Source: Arthrobacter livingstonensis (GTDB lineage Bacteria > Actinomycetota > Actinomycetes > Actinomycetales > Micrococcaceae). From it: a stretch of DNA of 64,000 bases. Location: NCBI RefSeq assembly GCF_003219815.1, contig NZ_QJVD01000010.1, forward strand, positions 62,001-126,000. Direction: 5' to 3'. Below, piece by piece: positions 8,801 to 17,609 of the stretch; positions within the stretch are counted from its first letter, which is position 1, and the number at the start of each line of letters is the position of its first letter. The translations under genes and the position numbers were made by a program. A model generated the notes under the pieces. That model had not been told where the DNA came from. It saw nothing but the letters and a program-made list of their open reading frames with translations, and made no database searches.

Positions 8801-10147
8801 TTAGAGAGACAGCTCCTTGCGCACCACTGCCACCAATTCGTTGCAGATCCGCTGCGCTGTCTCAATGTCGCCAGCCTCCACCATGACCCGGACCAGCTGC
8901 TCCGTGCCCGAGGGGCGCAACAGCACCCGGCCCGTGTCGCCCAGTTCGGTCTCGGCCTTGGCCACGGCCGCCTTCACTGCGGGCACGATGGCCGCGCGGG
9001 ACTTATCAACGTCCTTGACGTTAACCATGACCTGGGGCAGCTTGCTCATCGCCGCGGCCAGGTCCTTCAGGGATTTGCCGGTCTTCGCCACCTGGGCGGC
9101 CAGATGCAGACCGGTCAGGAGCCCGTCACCGGTGGTGGCATACTCGGAGAAAATCACGTGGCCGGACTGCTCGCCGCCCAAGGTGTAGCCTCCACGGCGC
9201 ATTTCTTCCAACACGTAACGGTCACCGACCGCGGTTTCACGAATGGCAATCCCGGCGTCGCGCAGGGCAATCTTCAATCCCAGGTTGCTCATGACGGTCG
9301 CCACCAGGACATTGTCCTTAAGCTCGCCGGCTTCCTTTTGCGCCAGTGCCAGCACGGCCATGATTTGGTCGCCGTCAATAATTTGGCCCTCGTGGTCAAC
9401 GGCCAGGCAGCGGTCGGCGTCGCCGTCGTGGGCGATGCCAAGGTGTGCGCCGGTGGAAAGCACCATTTCCTGGAGCTTCTCCAGGTGGGTCGACCCCACG
9501 CCGTCGTTGATGTTCAAACCGTCAGGGTCGGCGCCAATGACGGTCACGGTGGCTCCGGCGTCAGTGAAGACCTGGGGCGAACAGCCGCTGGCGGCACCAT
9601 TGGCGCAGTCCAGGACGATCTTCAGCCCGTCCAGGCGGTGCGGAAGTGTGCCAAGCAGGTGGACGATGTAGCGGTCCTCCGCGTCGGAGAACCGCTGGAT
9701 GCGGCCCACATCGACACCGACGGGACGGAAGGCGTCATGTTGGAGCTGCTCCTCGATGGCATCTTCAACCGCGTCGGCGAGCTTTTGACCGCCGCGGGCG
9801 AAGAACTTGATGCCGTTGTCCGGGGCGGGATTGTGGGAGGCGGAAATCATCACGCCAAAATCCGCGCCGAGATCGGCGATCAGGAACGCCGTGGCCGGGG
9901 TCGGCAGGACGCCGGCGTCATAAACGTCGACACCTGCGCTGGCCAGTCCCGCCGCTACGGCGGCGCCAATGAACTCACCGCTGGCACGCGGATCCCGGGC
10001 AAGCACCGCGCGCGGGCGCTTCCCCTCACTCATTTGTTCGTGACCGAGCACCACCGCGGCGGCCTGCGCCAGCGACAATGCGAGTTCTGCCGTCAGGAGG
10101 CCATTGGCCAAACCGCGGACACCGTCTGTTCCAAATAATCTAGACAT
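8801..10147 (-). CDS. glmM: Phosphoglucosamine mutase GlmM
   Basis: 448 residues, the family's normal size. It converts glucosamine-6-phosphate to glucosamine-1-phosphate for UDP-GlcNAc and peptidoglycan. It opens [15 protein letters not shown]. The phosphoserine loop [16 protein letters not shown] (near residue 100), the metal-binding DGDADRC loop, the sugar-binding GGEQSGH loop and the C-terminal phosphate-binding [14 protein letters not shown] are all present. ATG at 10145-10147. It lies 311 bp downstream of rpsI behind a terminator, so it probably has its own promoter. It completes the GlmS-GlmM pair within 4 kb. Confidence 0.96.
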   Translation of the reverse strand: MSRLFGTDGVRGLANGLLTAELALSLAQAAAVVLGHEQMSEGKRPRAVLARDPRASGEFIGAAVAAGLASAGVDVYDAGVLPTPATAFLIADLGADFGVMISASHNPAPDNGIKFFARGGQKLADAVEDAIEEQLQHDAFRPVGVDVGRIQRFSDAEDRYIVHLLGTLPHRLDGLKIVLDCANGAASGCSPQVFTDAGATVTVIGADPDGLNINDGVGSTHLEKLQEMVLSTGAHLGIAHDGDADRCLAVDHEGQIIDGDQIMAVLALAQKEAGELKDNVLVATVMSNLGLKIALRDAGIAIRETAVGDRYVLEEMRRGGYTLGGEQSGHVIFSEYATTGDGLLTGLHLAAQVAKTGKSLKDLAAAMSKLPQVMVNVKDVDKSRAAIVPAVKAAVAKAETELGDTGRVLLRPSGTEQLVRVMVEAGDIETAQRICNELVAVVRKELSL

Positions 10148-10458
10148 CCTGCTCAGTCTAAATCATGAACCGCGCATTCCCCGCCGCAGCACCGGGCGTC
10201 CCTTCAAGCACCGGCGCCAGCTTGGCGTTGATGCAAGGAATTCCCCGGCCACTGAGTGCCGGGGGATTTTTGTGGGAGCTGCCAATCCAGCGATTGCGGA
10301 GCTAAGCGCCAAGACAAGCCGAGGGCCCCGTGCCGAGGCACGAGGACCGGGACGGCTCCGATTAACGCGGATGGAGCCAAGCGCTGGAAACCGCACGGGG
10401 GACCAACAAAAATCCCCGGTCGCAGAGCGACCAGGGATTTTTGTTGGAGCGCGTGTTT
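10148..10458. other. Intergenic region glmM-rpsI with two related hairpins
   Basis: 311 bp without a credible gene. It holds the rpsI terminator (10403-10447) and a second, weaker hairpin at 10239-10268. The flanks of the two hairpins are nearly the same: GGGATTTTTGTGGGAGC at 10263-10279 and GGGATTTTTGTTGGAGC at 10434-10450. The glmM promoter must also lie here, but I cannot place it with confidence. Confidence 0.6.
10403..10447 (-). terminator. Intrinsic terminator after rpsI
   Basis: Long inverted repeat CCAACAAAAATCCC...GGTCGC / GCGACC...GGGATTTTTGTTGG with a 3-4 nt loop. On the minus strand the distal arm supplies the run of T residues. It lies 12 bp after the rpsI stop codon. Confidence 0.85.
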
Positions 10459-10974
10459 CTAGCGCTTGGAGTACTGCGAAGCCTTGCGGGCCTTCTTGAG
10501 ACCGGCCTTCTTGCGCTCGATGACGCGTGAGTCACGAGTCAGGAAGCCGGCCTTCTTCAGGGTCGCCCGGTTGTTCTCTTCGTCGATCTGGTTCAAGGAA
10601 CGAGCGACTCCGAGGCGCAGGGCGCCGGCCTGGCCGGAGGGGCCACCGCCGTGGATGCGGGCAACAACGTCGTAGGCACCGTCGAGGTCGAGGATGCGGA
10701 ACGGGTCGTTGACTTCCTGCTGGTGCAGCTTGTTCGGGAAGTAGTCGGCCAGCTCGCGGCCGTTCACAACCCACTTGCCGGTGCCGGGAACAACGCGCAC
10801 ACGGGCAATTGCCTGCTTGCGGCGTCCCACGGCTGCGCCGGGAACTGTCAGGGCCGGGCGTTCCTTCTTGGGGGCGGCGTCGGCGGCAGCTGCGCTTTCG
10901 CTGGTGTAGCTGGTCAAAACTTCTTCCTCAGCCACAACGGCTTCGGTGTTCAGCTCTTCAGTATTCTGAGCCAC
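10459..10974 (-). CDS. rpsI: 30S ribosomal protein S9
   Basis: 171 residues. The S9 core starts near residue 50 ([13 protein letters not shown]), contains GRELADYFP and [14 protein letters not shown], and ends in the invariant SKR tail that reaches the P-site tRNA. The first ~45 residues are an extra acidic, Ala/Glu-rich segment. The start is GTG (10972-10974) with AAGGAG 5-6 bp upstream. It is 36 bp downstream of rplM in the standard rplM-rpsI pair. Confidence 0.97.
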   Translation of the reverse strand: MAQNTEELNTEAVVAEEEVLTSYTSESAAAADAAPKKERPALTVPGAAVGRRKQAIARVRVVPGTGKWVVNGRELADYFPNKLHQQEVNDPFRILDLDGAYDVVARIHGGGPSGQAGALRLGVARSLNQIDEENNRATLKKAGFLTRDSRVIERKKAGLKKARKASQYSKR

Positions 10975-11010
10975 GATTCTCCTTGATAAATATTTAGGTG
11001 GTGGCCAGGA

Positions 11011-11454
11011 CTACTGGGCGACCTGGGTGATTTCGAACGTCTTGGGCTGCTGGGCGGCGTGCGGGTGCTCGGCACCGCGGTAGACCTTCAGCTTGGTGAT
11101 CTGCGCTGCTGCCAGCGAAGTCTTCGGGAGCATGCCGCGGACGGCCTTCTCCACTGCACGAACCGGGTTGCTTTCAAGCAGCTCCGCATAGTTCATGCTG
11201 GACAGCCCACCCGGGTAGCCGGAGTGGCGGTAGGCGCGCTTTTGCTCGAGCTTGGCGCCGGTCAGGGCCACCTTCTCGGCGTTGATGATGATGACGAAAT
11301 CGCCCATATCCATATGGGGAGCGAAGGTCGGCTTGTGCTTTCCACGCAGCAGTGTTGCGGTCTGGCTGGCAAGACGGCCCAAGACAACGTCGTTGGCATC
11401 GATGATGTGCCACTGACGGTTGATATCGCCGGGCTTCGGGGTATACGTACGCAC
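11011..11454 (-). CDS. rplM: 50S ribosomal protein L13
   Basis: 147 residues, normal length. It is an early-assembly 23S rRNA-binding protein. Family landmarks are [16 protein letters not shown] near the N-terminus, [16 protein letters not shown] in the middle and [11 protein letters not shown] towards the C-terminus. The start is GTG at 11452-11454. Followed by rpsI, as in nearly all bacteria. Confidence 0.97.
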   Translation of the reverse strand: MRTYTPKPGDINRQWHIIDANDVVLGRLASQTATLLRGKHKPTFAPHMDMGDFVIIINAEKVALTGAKLEQKRAYRHSGYPGGLSSMNYAELLESNPVRAVEKAVRGMLPKTSLAAAQITKLKVYRGAEHPHAAQQPKTFEITQVAQ

Positions 11455-11680
11455 GGTTTTTGCCTTCGTTTCTTGTTCTTAGGTGGTGTCACAGATGGTT
11501 GACACCTGCTATCTATGCGTTTACCGGAACAGAGGTGAGGGCTCTAACACCAGTTATCCATACACTTCCCGATGGCGCCTGTTGGGTGGCAGTCCTGCAA
11601 CCGGACCTCCAACGGGCGCGTGGTATCGAGATAGGACACGCACAACGACTACCAACGATACCGTTAATGTTGCCCGGCGG
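11455..11680. promoter_or_regulatory. Upstream region of rplM-rpsI
   Basis: 226 bp between the truA stop and the rplM start. The rplM-rpsI promoter should be here, because truA is not part of that pair in most genomes. No hexamer pair stands out, and no gene is supported. Confidence 0.3.
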
Positions 11681-12592
11681 TCAAAGCGGGGACGGGGACG
11701 CCCTGCGGGCCCGCGTAAGGGTGGCCCGCTCCAGCACATCCGAGTCGTCCGGGTAGTGGACTTGCTCCAAAATCAGGGGATGCGGCGCGGCCAGGACTGA
11801 ATTGGCATCCCTGACGCCTGCCAGCAGGCGCTGGTGCATCCAGTCGGGCCCCTCGCGCCCATCCCCCACACGCAGGGCTGCACCCATCAAGGCACGCACC
11901 ATATTGTGGCAGAACGCGTCAGCCTGGACATTGACATTAATCACACCGTCCGGACCGCGTTCATAATCAAGGCGTTGAAGGGTTCGAACAGTCGTCGTAC
12001 CTTCGCGAGGTTTGGCAAAGGCCTTGAAGTCATGCAGGCCCAACAGGGGGCGCGACGCCTGGTTCATGACGGCGACATCCAAGTCTGACTTATGCCACAG
12101 TGTCACAGCACGTTGCAAAGGGTCTCGCCGCGTGGAGGCGTCCGCAATCCGATAGCTGTAGCGCCGCCACAAGGCGGAAAAACGTGCGTCGAAGCCATGC
12201 GGCGCCGGGCCAGCCGCCACAACCTCCACGGCACCGTGAAGGTCCTTCAGCACCCATGACAGGGCCCCGTTGAGCCGGCGTTGGAGCGAGTCCCCGGGTA
12301 CCACGTCGTGCCCGCGTCGGAGCCCGAGCCATTCCCCCTGCGTAACGCCCAGGTGGGCCACCTGCCCCCGGGCGTGGACGCCCGCATCCGTACGCCCGGC
12401 CACGGTCAGCCGTACCGGGCGGCGCAAGAGCATCGCGAGCGACTCTTCGAGCACGCCCTGAACTGTCAGCAGTCCGGGTTGGATGCCCCACCCACTGAAT
12501 GGGCCGCCGTCGTAGGCAAGGTCAAGGCGGACACGCAAGAACCCGCCACCCCCTAAATCGGGGACAGCGGGTTCTTGATCGATCATGGCCAC
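11681..12592 (-). CDS. truA: tRNA pseudouridine synthase TruA
   Basis: 303 residues. It isomerises uridines 38-40 in the anticodon arm of tRNAs. The catalytic Asp lies in AGRTDAGVHARGQ, after the N-terminal RLDLAYDGGPFSGWG. Further conserved blocks are RRYSYRI, HDFKAFAKP and FCHNMVRALMGAALRVG. The GTG at 12590-12592 is taken as the start; an ATG two codons on (12584-12586) is equally possible. TAGACT sits 7 bp before that ATG, so a leaderless mRNA is conceivable. It lies 26 bp after rplQ, the usual place for truA at the end of the alpha operon. Confidence 0.93.
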   Translation of the reverse strand: MAMIDQEPAVPDLGGGGFLRVRLDLAYDGGPFSGWGIQPGLLTVQGVLEESLAMLLRRPVRLTVAGRTDAGVHARGQVAHLGVTQGEWLGLRRGHDVVPGDSLQRRLNGALSWVLKDLHGAVEVVAAGPAPHGFDARFSALWRRYSYRIADASTRRDPLQRAVTLWHKSDLDVAVMNQASRPLLGLHDFKAFAKPREGTTTVRTLQRLDYERGPDGVINVNVQADAFCHNMVRALMGAALRVGDGREGPDWMHQRLLAGVRDANSVLAAPHPLILEQVHYPDDSDVLERATLTRARRASPSPL

Positions 12593-12618
12593 AAGTCTAC
12601 CGTGGCGCAGAAGACTGC

Positions 12619-13290
12619 TTATTCAGCTTCAACGGCCTGGGCAGCTTCGCCGCCGGCAGGAACAAAGCCTGCAGCCTGGGCGGACTCGGCAGAGTCAAAC
12701 CAGACTTCGGCAACCGTGGCGTCGTACCAGCGTGAGCCGGGAACGTGGAACTTCATCGAGTCCTCGTTGCCCTTGACCTCGAAGCCCTCAGGAGCTTCGT
12801 TGTCCGCGGAGGCCGGGTGCGAGCCCGCATACTTGGTTTCGGCAGCTTCAGCCGGAGCGGGCGCTTCCTCAACCGGGGCAGCCGTGGCAGCAGCAACGGT
12901 GGCTTCCTTCACGACGGCCTGCTTGGCGCTGACCGGCTCAAGAACCAGTTCGATGACGGCCATGGGGGCGTTGTCGCCCTTGCGGTTGCCGATCTTGGTG
13001 ATGCGGGTGTAGCCGCCTTCGCGGTTCTCCACAGCCTTGGCGATGTCGGTGAACAGCTCATGGACGATGCCCTTGTCGCTGATCAGGCCGAGAACGCGGC
13101 GGCGGGAGGCCAGGTCCCCACGCTTGGCGAAGGTGACCAGTCGCTCGGCGTAGGGGCTCAGGCGCTTGGCCTTGGTCAAGGTGGTGGTGATCCGCTTGTG
13201 CTCGAAAAGGGCAGCGGACAAGTTCGCGAGCATCAAGCGCTCGTGAGCCGCGCCGCCTCCGAGGCGGGGACCCTTGGCGGGTGTAGGCAT
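12619..13290 (-). CDS. rplQ: 50S ribosomal protein L17 with appended C-terminal domain
   Basis: 223 residues against roughly 120-130 for plain L17. Residues 1-125 are ordinary L17 ([40 protein letters not shown]), which sits near the peptide exit tunnel on the 50S subunit. Residues 126-165 are an Ala/Pro/Glu linker. Residues 169-213 form a compact extra domain with [19 protein letters not shown] and AEVWF. The same domain ends L4 (rplD) in this window. The motif pattern (KGN, HVPG.R.Y, T.AE.WF, A.AAGF.PA) resembles the small 'sunset' domain; that is recognition by eye. I start at the ATG at 13290 (MPTPAK); the open frame begins five codons earlier. Last ribosomal gene of the infA-rpmJ-rpsM-rpsK-rpoA-rplQ operon. 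Confidence 0.96.
   Translation of the reverse strand: MPTPAKGPRLGGGAAHERLMLANLSAALFEHKRITTTLTKAKRLSPYAERLVTFAKRGDLASRRRVLGLISDKGIVHELFTDIAKAVENREGGYTRITKIGNRKGDNAPMAVIELVLEPVSAKQAVVKEATVAAATAAPVEEAPAPAEAAETKYAGSHPASADNEAPEGFEVKGNEDSMKFHVPGSRWYDATVAEVWFDSAESAQAAGFVPAGGEAAQAVEAE
12637..12774 (-). repeat. Paralogous 138-bp segment, rplQ copy
   Basis: Gap-free match to 33873-34010 in rplD, with 116 of 138 positions identical by hand count. It encodes most of the extra C-terminal domain of L17. The longest identical run is at the left end (CTGGGCAGCTTCGCCGCCGG). Confidence 0.9.
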
Positions 13291-13321
13291 GGTGTTTCTC
13301 CTCAAGTATTAGCCGCACCGC

Positions 13322-13346
13322 GGCAGGCACATCGTTTGTGCCTGCC
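13322..13346 (-). other. Intercistronic hairpin rpoA-rplQ
   Basis: Perfect 9-bp stem GGCAGGCAC / GTGCCTGCC with a 7-nt loop, between the rpoA stop and the rplQ ribosome-binding site. There is no T-run, so it is more likely an RNA processing or stability element than a terminator. Confidence 0.6.
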
Positions 13347-13376
13347 GGGGACGGCCAAAAAATTAGTTGTTCGTCT

Positions 13377-14387
13377 TTAGAGTTCGTCGTCGCCGTAGGC
13401 GTCGTCGTTCTCGTCGATGGCTGCGGCACGGGCGGCCAGGTCAAATCCTGGAGGGGAATCCTTCAGGGAGAGGCCCAGTTCAACCAGCTTTGCCTTTACC
13501 TCGTCGATGGACTTCGCACCAAAGTTGCGAATGTCCATCAGGTCAGCCTCGGAGCGAGCAACAAGTTCACCCACGGAGTGGATGCCCTCACGCTTGAGGC
13601 AGTTGTAGGAACGGACGGTCAGGTCCAGGTCCTCGATCGGCAGGGCCATGTCGGCGGCGAGGGCGGCATCCGTCGGGGACGGGCCAATCTCGATGCCTTC
13701 AGCTGCGGTGTTCAGCTCACGGGCCAGGCCAAAGAGTTCAACCAGCGTGGTTCCGGCGGAGGCGATGGCATCCCGCGGGGAGATGGCCTGCTTCGTCTCC
13801 ACGTCAACAATCAGCTTGTCGAAGTCGGTGCGCTGTTCGACACGGGTGGCTTCCACACGGAAGGTCACCTTCAGAACCGGCGAGTAGATCGAGTCGACCG
13901 GGATGCGGCCGATTTCGGAATCTGCAGACTTGTTCTGGGCTGCCGAAACATAGCCGCGGCCGCGCTCAATGGTCAGTTCGAGTTCGAACTTGCCCTTAGA
14001 GTTCAACGTCGCAATGTGCATGTCCGGGTTGTGGAATTCCACACCCGCCGGCGGTGCGATGTCGGCAGCCGTGACGACGCCGGGACCCTGCTTGCGCAGG
14101 TAGGCGACGACGGGCTCGTCATGCTCGCTGGACACGGACAGGCCCTTGATGTTCAGGATGATCTCAGTGACATCTTCCTTCACACCGGGAACCGTGGTGA
14201 ACTCGTGCAGAACGCCATCGAGGCGGATGCTGGTGACAGCAGCGCCGGGGATGGAGGACAACAGGGTCCGACGGAGGGAGTTTCCCAGGGTGTAGCCGAA
14301 GCCGGGCTCCAACGGTTCGATGACGAACCGGGACCGGTTTTCGGAGACTACTTCTTCAGAGAGGGTGGGGCGCTGTGCAATGAGCAC
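13377..14387 (-). CDS. rpoA: RNA polymerase subunit alpha
   Basis: 336 residues, normal for actinobacteria. The N-terminal assembly domain (about 1-230) contains [27 protein letters not shown]; the C-terminal domain (about 250-315) contains [20 protein letters not shown], which contacts UP elements and activators. It ends with an acidic DDAYGDDEL tail. It lies 158 bp downstream of rpsK; the gap contains nested hairpins but no rpsD, which commonly sits there. Confidence 0.98.
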   Translation of the reverse strand: MLIAQRPTLSEEVVSENRSRFVIEPLEPGFGYTLGNSLRRTLLSSIPGAAVTSIRLDGVLHEFTTVPGVKEDVTEIILNIKGLSVSSEHDEPVVAYLRKQGPGVVTAADIAPPAGVEFHNPDMHIATLNSKGKFELELTIERGRGYVSAAQNKSADSEIGRIPVDSIYSPVLKVTFRVEATRVEQRTDFDKLIVDVETKQAISPRDAIASAGTTLVELFGLARELNTAAEGIEIGPSPTDAALAADMALPIEDLDLTVRSYNCLKREGIHSVGELVARSEADLMDIRNFGAKSIDEVKAKLVELGLSLKDSPPGFDLAARAAAIDENDDAYGDDEL

Positions 14388-14468
14388 TGGGGTTTCCTTT
14401 CAGCGAGCATCCGCTATATGACGCAACACAGGTAGTGGAAAAGGCGGCTGTCGACTTAACGGCGGCGA

Positions 14469-14527
14469 AGTTGGCCCTCCCCGGAGGCTTTTCGTCCGGG
14501 GACGAAAGCACAAGGGAAAGGCCAACT
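14469..14527 (-). other. Structured rpsK-rpoA spacer
   Basis: Outer arms AGTTGGCC (14469-14476) / GGCCAACT (14520-14527) enclose an inner hairpin built from GCTTTTCGTCC and GGACGAAAGC (about 14487-14508). It occupies the position where rpsD is found in many bacteria. It could be a translational control or processing element for rpoA; no T-run follows. Confidence 0.5.
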
Positions 14528-14545
14528 CACACTGCGTTGGTGTCG

Positions 14546-14947
14546 TTAGACGCGACGGCGCTTGGGCGGACGGCAGCCGTTGTGGGCGCTGGGGGTGACA
14601 TCCGAAATGGAGCCAACCTCAAGACCAGCAGCCTGCAGCGAACGGATAGCCGTTTCGCGGCCCGAGCCCGGACCCTTTACAAAAACGTCAACCTTACGCA
14701 GTCCGTGCTCCTGTGCGCGCTTGGCAGCTGCTTCAGCAGCCATCTGTGCGGCGTACGGAGTCGACTTGCGCGAGCCCTTGAAGCCAACCTCGCCGGCGGA
14801 AGCCCACGAGATGACGTCACCGTTCGGGTCCGTGATGGACACGATGGTGTTGTTAAAGGTGCTCTTGATGTGCGCCTGGCCCAGCGCGATATTCTTTTTA
14901 TCCTTGCGACGCGGCTTACGAACCGCTCCACGAGTCTTTGGGGGCAT
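14546..14947 (-). CDS. rpsK: 30S ribosomal protein S11
   Basis: 133 residues, normal. It is a platform protein that contacts 16S rRNA near the 3' end and the mRNA exit path. Family landmarks are [49 protein letters not shown] and the C-terminal [16 protein letters not shown]. Between rpsM (47 bp upstream) and rpoA. Confidence 0.98.
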   Translation of the reverse strand: MPPKTRGAVRKPRRKDKKNIALGQAHIKSTFNNTIVSITDPNGDVISWASAGEVGFKGSRKSTPYAAQMAAEAAAKRAQEHGLRKVDVFVKGPGSGRETAIRSLQAAGLEVGSISDVTPSAHNGCRPPKRRRV

Positions 14948-14994
14948 TTTATTCTCCTACGAAAGTTTTTTTGAGGGGACGGTACTGACCAATG

Positions 14995-15372
14995 TCAGCG
15001 GCCGGCCTTCTTCTTGCCTGCGACGGTGCGCTTCGGGCCCTTGCGGGTACGAGCGTTGGTCTTCGTGCGCTGGCCGTGCACGGGCATGCCGCGACGGTGG
15101 CGGATGCCCTGGTAGCTGCCGATTTCAACCTTGCGGCGGATATCTGCTGCAACCTCGCGGCGAAGGTCACCCTCAACCTTGTAGTTACCCTCGATGTTGT
15201 CACGCAACTGAACGAGTTCAGCGTCAGAAAGGTCCTTGACGCGGACATCCGGTGAGATGCCCGTTTCGGTCAGGACGTTCTTTGCACGGGTCTTGCCCAC
15301 GCCGTAGATGTATGTAAGCGCTACTTCCAACCGCTTTTCGCGGGGAAGGTCTACGCCAGCGAGACGTGCCAT
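14995..15372 (-). CDS. rpsM: 30S ribosomal protein S13
   Basis: 125 residues, normal. It is a head protein that forms intersubunit bridge B1 and contacts P-site tRNA through its basic C-terminal tail ([20 protein letters not shown]). The N-terminus [14 protein letters not shown] and the [15 protein letters not shown] block are diagnostic. Confidence 0.98.
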   Translation of the reverse strand: MARLAGVDLPREKRLEVALTYIYGVGKTRAKNVLTETGISPDVRVKDLSDAELVQLRDNIEGNYKVEGDLRREVAADIRRKVEIGSYQGIRHRRGMPVHGQRTKTNARTRKGPKRTVAGKKKAGR

Positions 15373-15561
15373 AATGGCTGCTCCTTGTGTAAACCGGAGG
15401 TCGTAGGCAGTACACCCGCATTATTTCCCAATGCGGCCCCGGCCTCCGACCGGGGGTCCGTTGGCCGGTTGCGGAAGTGGTTCCGCCTTCGTCCAACTTG
15501 TGCTGCCTTATTAATTTACTTGCGTGAGCGGCTGCCCGGGGTCTTCCTCGAAGGAGGAAGC

Positions 15562-15675
15562 TTAGCCCTGGCGCTGCTTGTGGCGCGGGTTCTCGCAGAT
15601 CACCATGACCCGCCCGTTACGGCGAATCACCTTGCACTTGTCGCAGATCTGCTTGACGCTCGGCTTGACCTTCAT
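15562..15675 (-). CDS. rpmJ: 50S ribosomal protein L36, zinc-binding type
   Basis: 37 residues read directly from the minus strand: ATG at 15673-15675, TAA at 15562-15564. The sequence begins [19 protein letters not shown] and ends NPRHKQRQG. Cys11, Cys14, Cys27 and His32 form the complete zinc ribbon of the 'C+' L36 class, which binds in domain VI/V of 23S rRNA. It sits 29 bp after infA and about 190 bp before rpsM, its canonical position. Confidence 0.97.
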   Translation of the reverse strand: MKVKPSVKQICDKCKVIRRNGRVMVICENPRHKQRQG

Positions 15676-15704
15676 GGCATTCCTTTGCGTGATTGCAGTT
15701 GTGG

Positions 15705-15926
15705 TTATTTGTAGCGGTAGACGATGCGACCACGGGTGAGGTCGTAAGGGCTCAGCTCCACCACAACTCGGTCCTCAGGAAGGATACGAATGTAGTGCTG
15801 GCGCATTTTTCCTGAGATATGGGCAAGAACGATGTGCTTGTTGGTCAGCTCAACACGAAACATCGCGTTGGGCAGCGCTTCAGTCACAACGCCCTCGATC
15901 TCAATGACCCCGTCTTTCTTGGCCAT
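15705..15926 (-). CDS. infA: Translation initiation factor IF-1
   Basis: 73 residues, a single S1-like OB fold. It binds the 30S A site during initiation. [19 protein letters not shown] at the N-terminus and the [19 protein letters not shown] core match the family throughout. First gene of the alpha-type operon, with its own upstream promoter. Confidence 0.98.
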   Translation of the reverse strand: MAKKDGVIEIEGVVTEALPNAMFRVELTNKHIVLAHISGKMRQHYIRILPEDRVVVELSPYDLTRGRIVYRYK

Positions 15927-16102
15927 ATCCTCCGCTAACTTTGTTGCGCCGGCGCGGTTAGGCCCGGATTGGGCACAACACGACCAGCATTGGGTTTACT
16001 ACTAATATTTGTTCGTCTGAATTCACGACGGATGACCCCGGCGTGACACCGGGAATCCGCAGCGCACCCCAATGACTAGCGGGCACAGACAACCAACAAC
16101 CC

Positions 16103-16131
16103 ACTCTACGGCAAAGCGTCAAATATGTTAA
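16103..16131 (-). promoter_or_regulatory. Predicted promoter of the infA-rplQ operon
   Basis: On the minus strand, TTAACA (16131-16126), a 17-bp spacer and TAGAGT (16108-16103) form a good sigma-A-type pair. The predicted start lies near 16096, giving a leader of about 170 nt. The leader contains a small hairpin built on CCCGG/CCGGG at 16037-16053. Confidence 0.55.
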
Positions 16132-16159
16132 ATTGCCCAGCGGCTCCGGGTCTGTGATT

Positions 16160-17104
16160 TTAAGCGTCTGCGGCCGGAAACGGTCGCCACGTGCCGGCAG
16201 TCGTTGTCACTTCTTCGGCTGCTGCCACGCCGTCAATAATTGCCAGCCGGACGGCTTCGGCTGCTGCGCTTTGGAGTTCGATCATCGTCGCAACGGCCAG
16301 CTGCGGATCATGCGCCAGCGTCACGGCGCCCGTGGCAAGCGCAAAGATGGTGTCGCCGTCGGCGAGCGTGTGGACGGGGTTCAGGGCCCTGGCCATGCCG
16401 GCATGCGCGGCGGTTGCCGTGCGCTGCGCCTCCGCCACAGTCATGGTGGCGTTCGTGGCCACCACCACCAGCGTGGTGTTCAACCCTCCCCCGGCCGAGG
16501 GCGGCACTGACCCCGGGTGCCAAGGCACCCCGGCCGCGTTCACCACGGCCAGGGCCCCAACCACCATTTGGCTGTTCTTCCCCGCCAACCGGACGGAGGC
16601 AGTCCCCAGCCCGCCCTTGAAGACCCCTGCCCCAAGGGCCGCGCCCATCCCGGCTCCGGCGTTCCCACGTTCGACGTCGGCCCCTTCGGCGCTGCGTGCC
16701 GCGTCCAGTGCCGCCTCGTACCCCATGGTGGCGTCGGGCCGTGCGGCAAAGTCGCCTCCCCTGCCCAGGTCAAAGATCGCCGCAGCGGGCACGATCGGCA
16801 CCACCCCGCCGGGCACCGGGAAGCCGCGGCCGTTTTCCTCGCACCAGCGCTGCACTCCCCCGGCTGCGGCCAGCCCATAGGCGCTGCCGCCCGTGAGCAC
16901 CACGGCATCCACGGTGGGAACCAGCGTGGACGGATCCAGGGCATCGGTTTCGTGCGTGCCGGGCCCTCCGCCGCGGACGTCGACCGATCCGATCGTTCCC
17001 GGCGGCGGCAGCACGACGCTGACGCCGGTGAGCCAGCCGCCGCCCCGGCGCTGTGCCTGCCCGACCCTGATGCCGGGCACGTCCGTGATGGAACCGTTCG
17101 TCAT
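16160..17104 (-). CDS. P1-family (S58/DmpA-NylC-like) peptidase
   Basis: 314 residues from the ATG at 17102-17104, chosen for AAGGA 7 bp upstream; the open frame extends 15 codons further. The N-terminus TDVPGIRVGQAQR, the LTGGSAYGLAAAGGVQRWCE block and GGGLNTTLVVVATNATMT are family marks. Members are N-terminal-nucleophile hydrolases: NylC self-cleaves between Asn and Thr in the equivalent LN-TT motif to free the catalytic Thr. Known activities include D-aminopeptidase/amidase (DmpA) and 6-aminohexanoate-oligomer hydrolysis (NylC); which applies here cannot be told. It lies downstream of the ugp-like cassette on the same strand, possibly at the end of that transcript. Confidence 0.85.
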   Translation of the reverse strand: MTNGSITDVPGIRVGQAQRRGGGWLTGVSVVLPPPGTIGSVDVRGGGPGTHETDALDPSTLVPTVDAVVLTGGSAYGLAAAGGVQRWCEENGRGFPVPGGVVPIVPAAAIFDLGRGGDFAARPDATMGYEAALDAARSAEGADVERGNAGAGMGAALGAGVFKGGLGTASVRLAGKNSQMVVGALAVVNAAGVPWHPGSVPPSAGGGLNTTLVVVATNATMTVAEAQRTATAAHAGMARALNPVHTLADGDTIFALATGAVTLAHDPQLAVATMIELQSAAAEAVRLAIIDGVAAAEEVTTTAGTWRPFPAADA

Positions 17105-17191
17105 TGCATGTCCTTCCGGCCGGGTGCGGGTGTTGCTGTCCCCGACCATGGTAGGTCCAAAACATGAAAGATGCGTTCGGTGGCCCGGCGG

Positions 17192-17578
17192 TCAGCCTGG
17201 CCGTGTCCCGGCCGGCGCCACCTCGTCCACATCCGCCCATACTTCGGTCATCTCAGCGATGAGGCCGTTCCGCAGGGTGATGAAGGTGGCCACCTCAAAG
17301 TGCTGAAGCTGCTGCCCCGAGCGGCCTGTGACCAACGATCTTCCAGCGGCCCTGTTATCCGTTCCCACGCAGTCTTCAAGCACCAAATGTTCAAAGCCTG
17401 GGTATCCGGCGTTGAGCCGCACCCATGCGGGACCGTCAAAGACTTCACCGGTGTGGACGTAGCGGCACACAAAGTCCTCGTGCAGCAGGGACGGTAATTC
17501 ATCCCAATTGTGTGCATCGATCGTCGCGGCAAGGCGGGCCATCACGGCGGGTGCGTCCATGTCTTCAGCGTTCCACAT
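17192..17578 (-). CDS. SnoaL-like (NTF2-fold) protein
   Basis: 128 residues. The pattern (VMARLAATIDAHNWDELPSLLHEDFVCRYVHTGEVFDG near the N-terminus, a mid HFEVATFITLRNGLI strand and an E-x-W end) fits a single SnoaL/NTF2-like alpha+beta barrel, often a small-molecule-binding or isomerase fold. The first ATG (17576-17578) or the one six codons on could be the start. It lies 31 bp downstream of the binding-protein gene. No specific function can be assigned. Confidence 0.65.
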   Translation of the reverse strand: MWNAEDMDAPAVMARLAATIDAHNWDELPSLLHEDFVCRYVHTGEVFDGPAWVRLNAGYPGFEHLVLEDCVGTDNRAAGRSLVTGRSGQQLQHFEVATFITLRNGLIAEMTEVWADVDEVAPAGTRPG

Positions 17579-17609
17579 CCGGACGCCCCGACGCCACCAT
17601 CAAGCGCGC

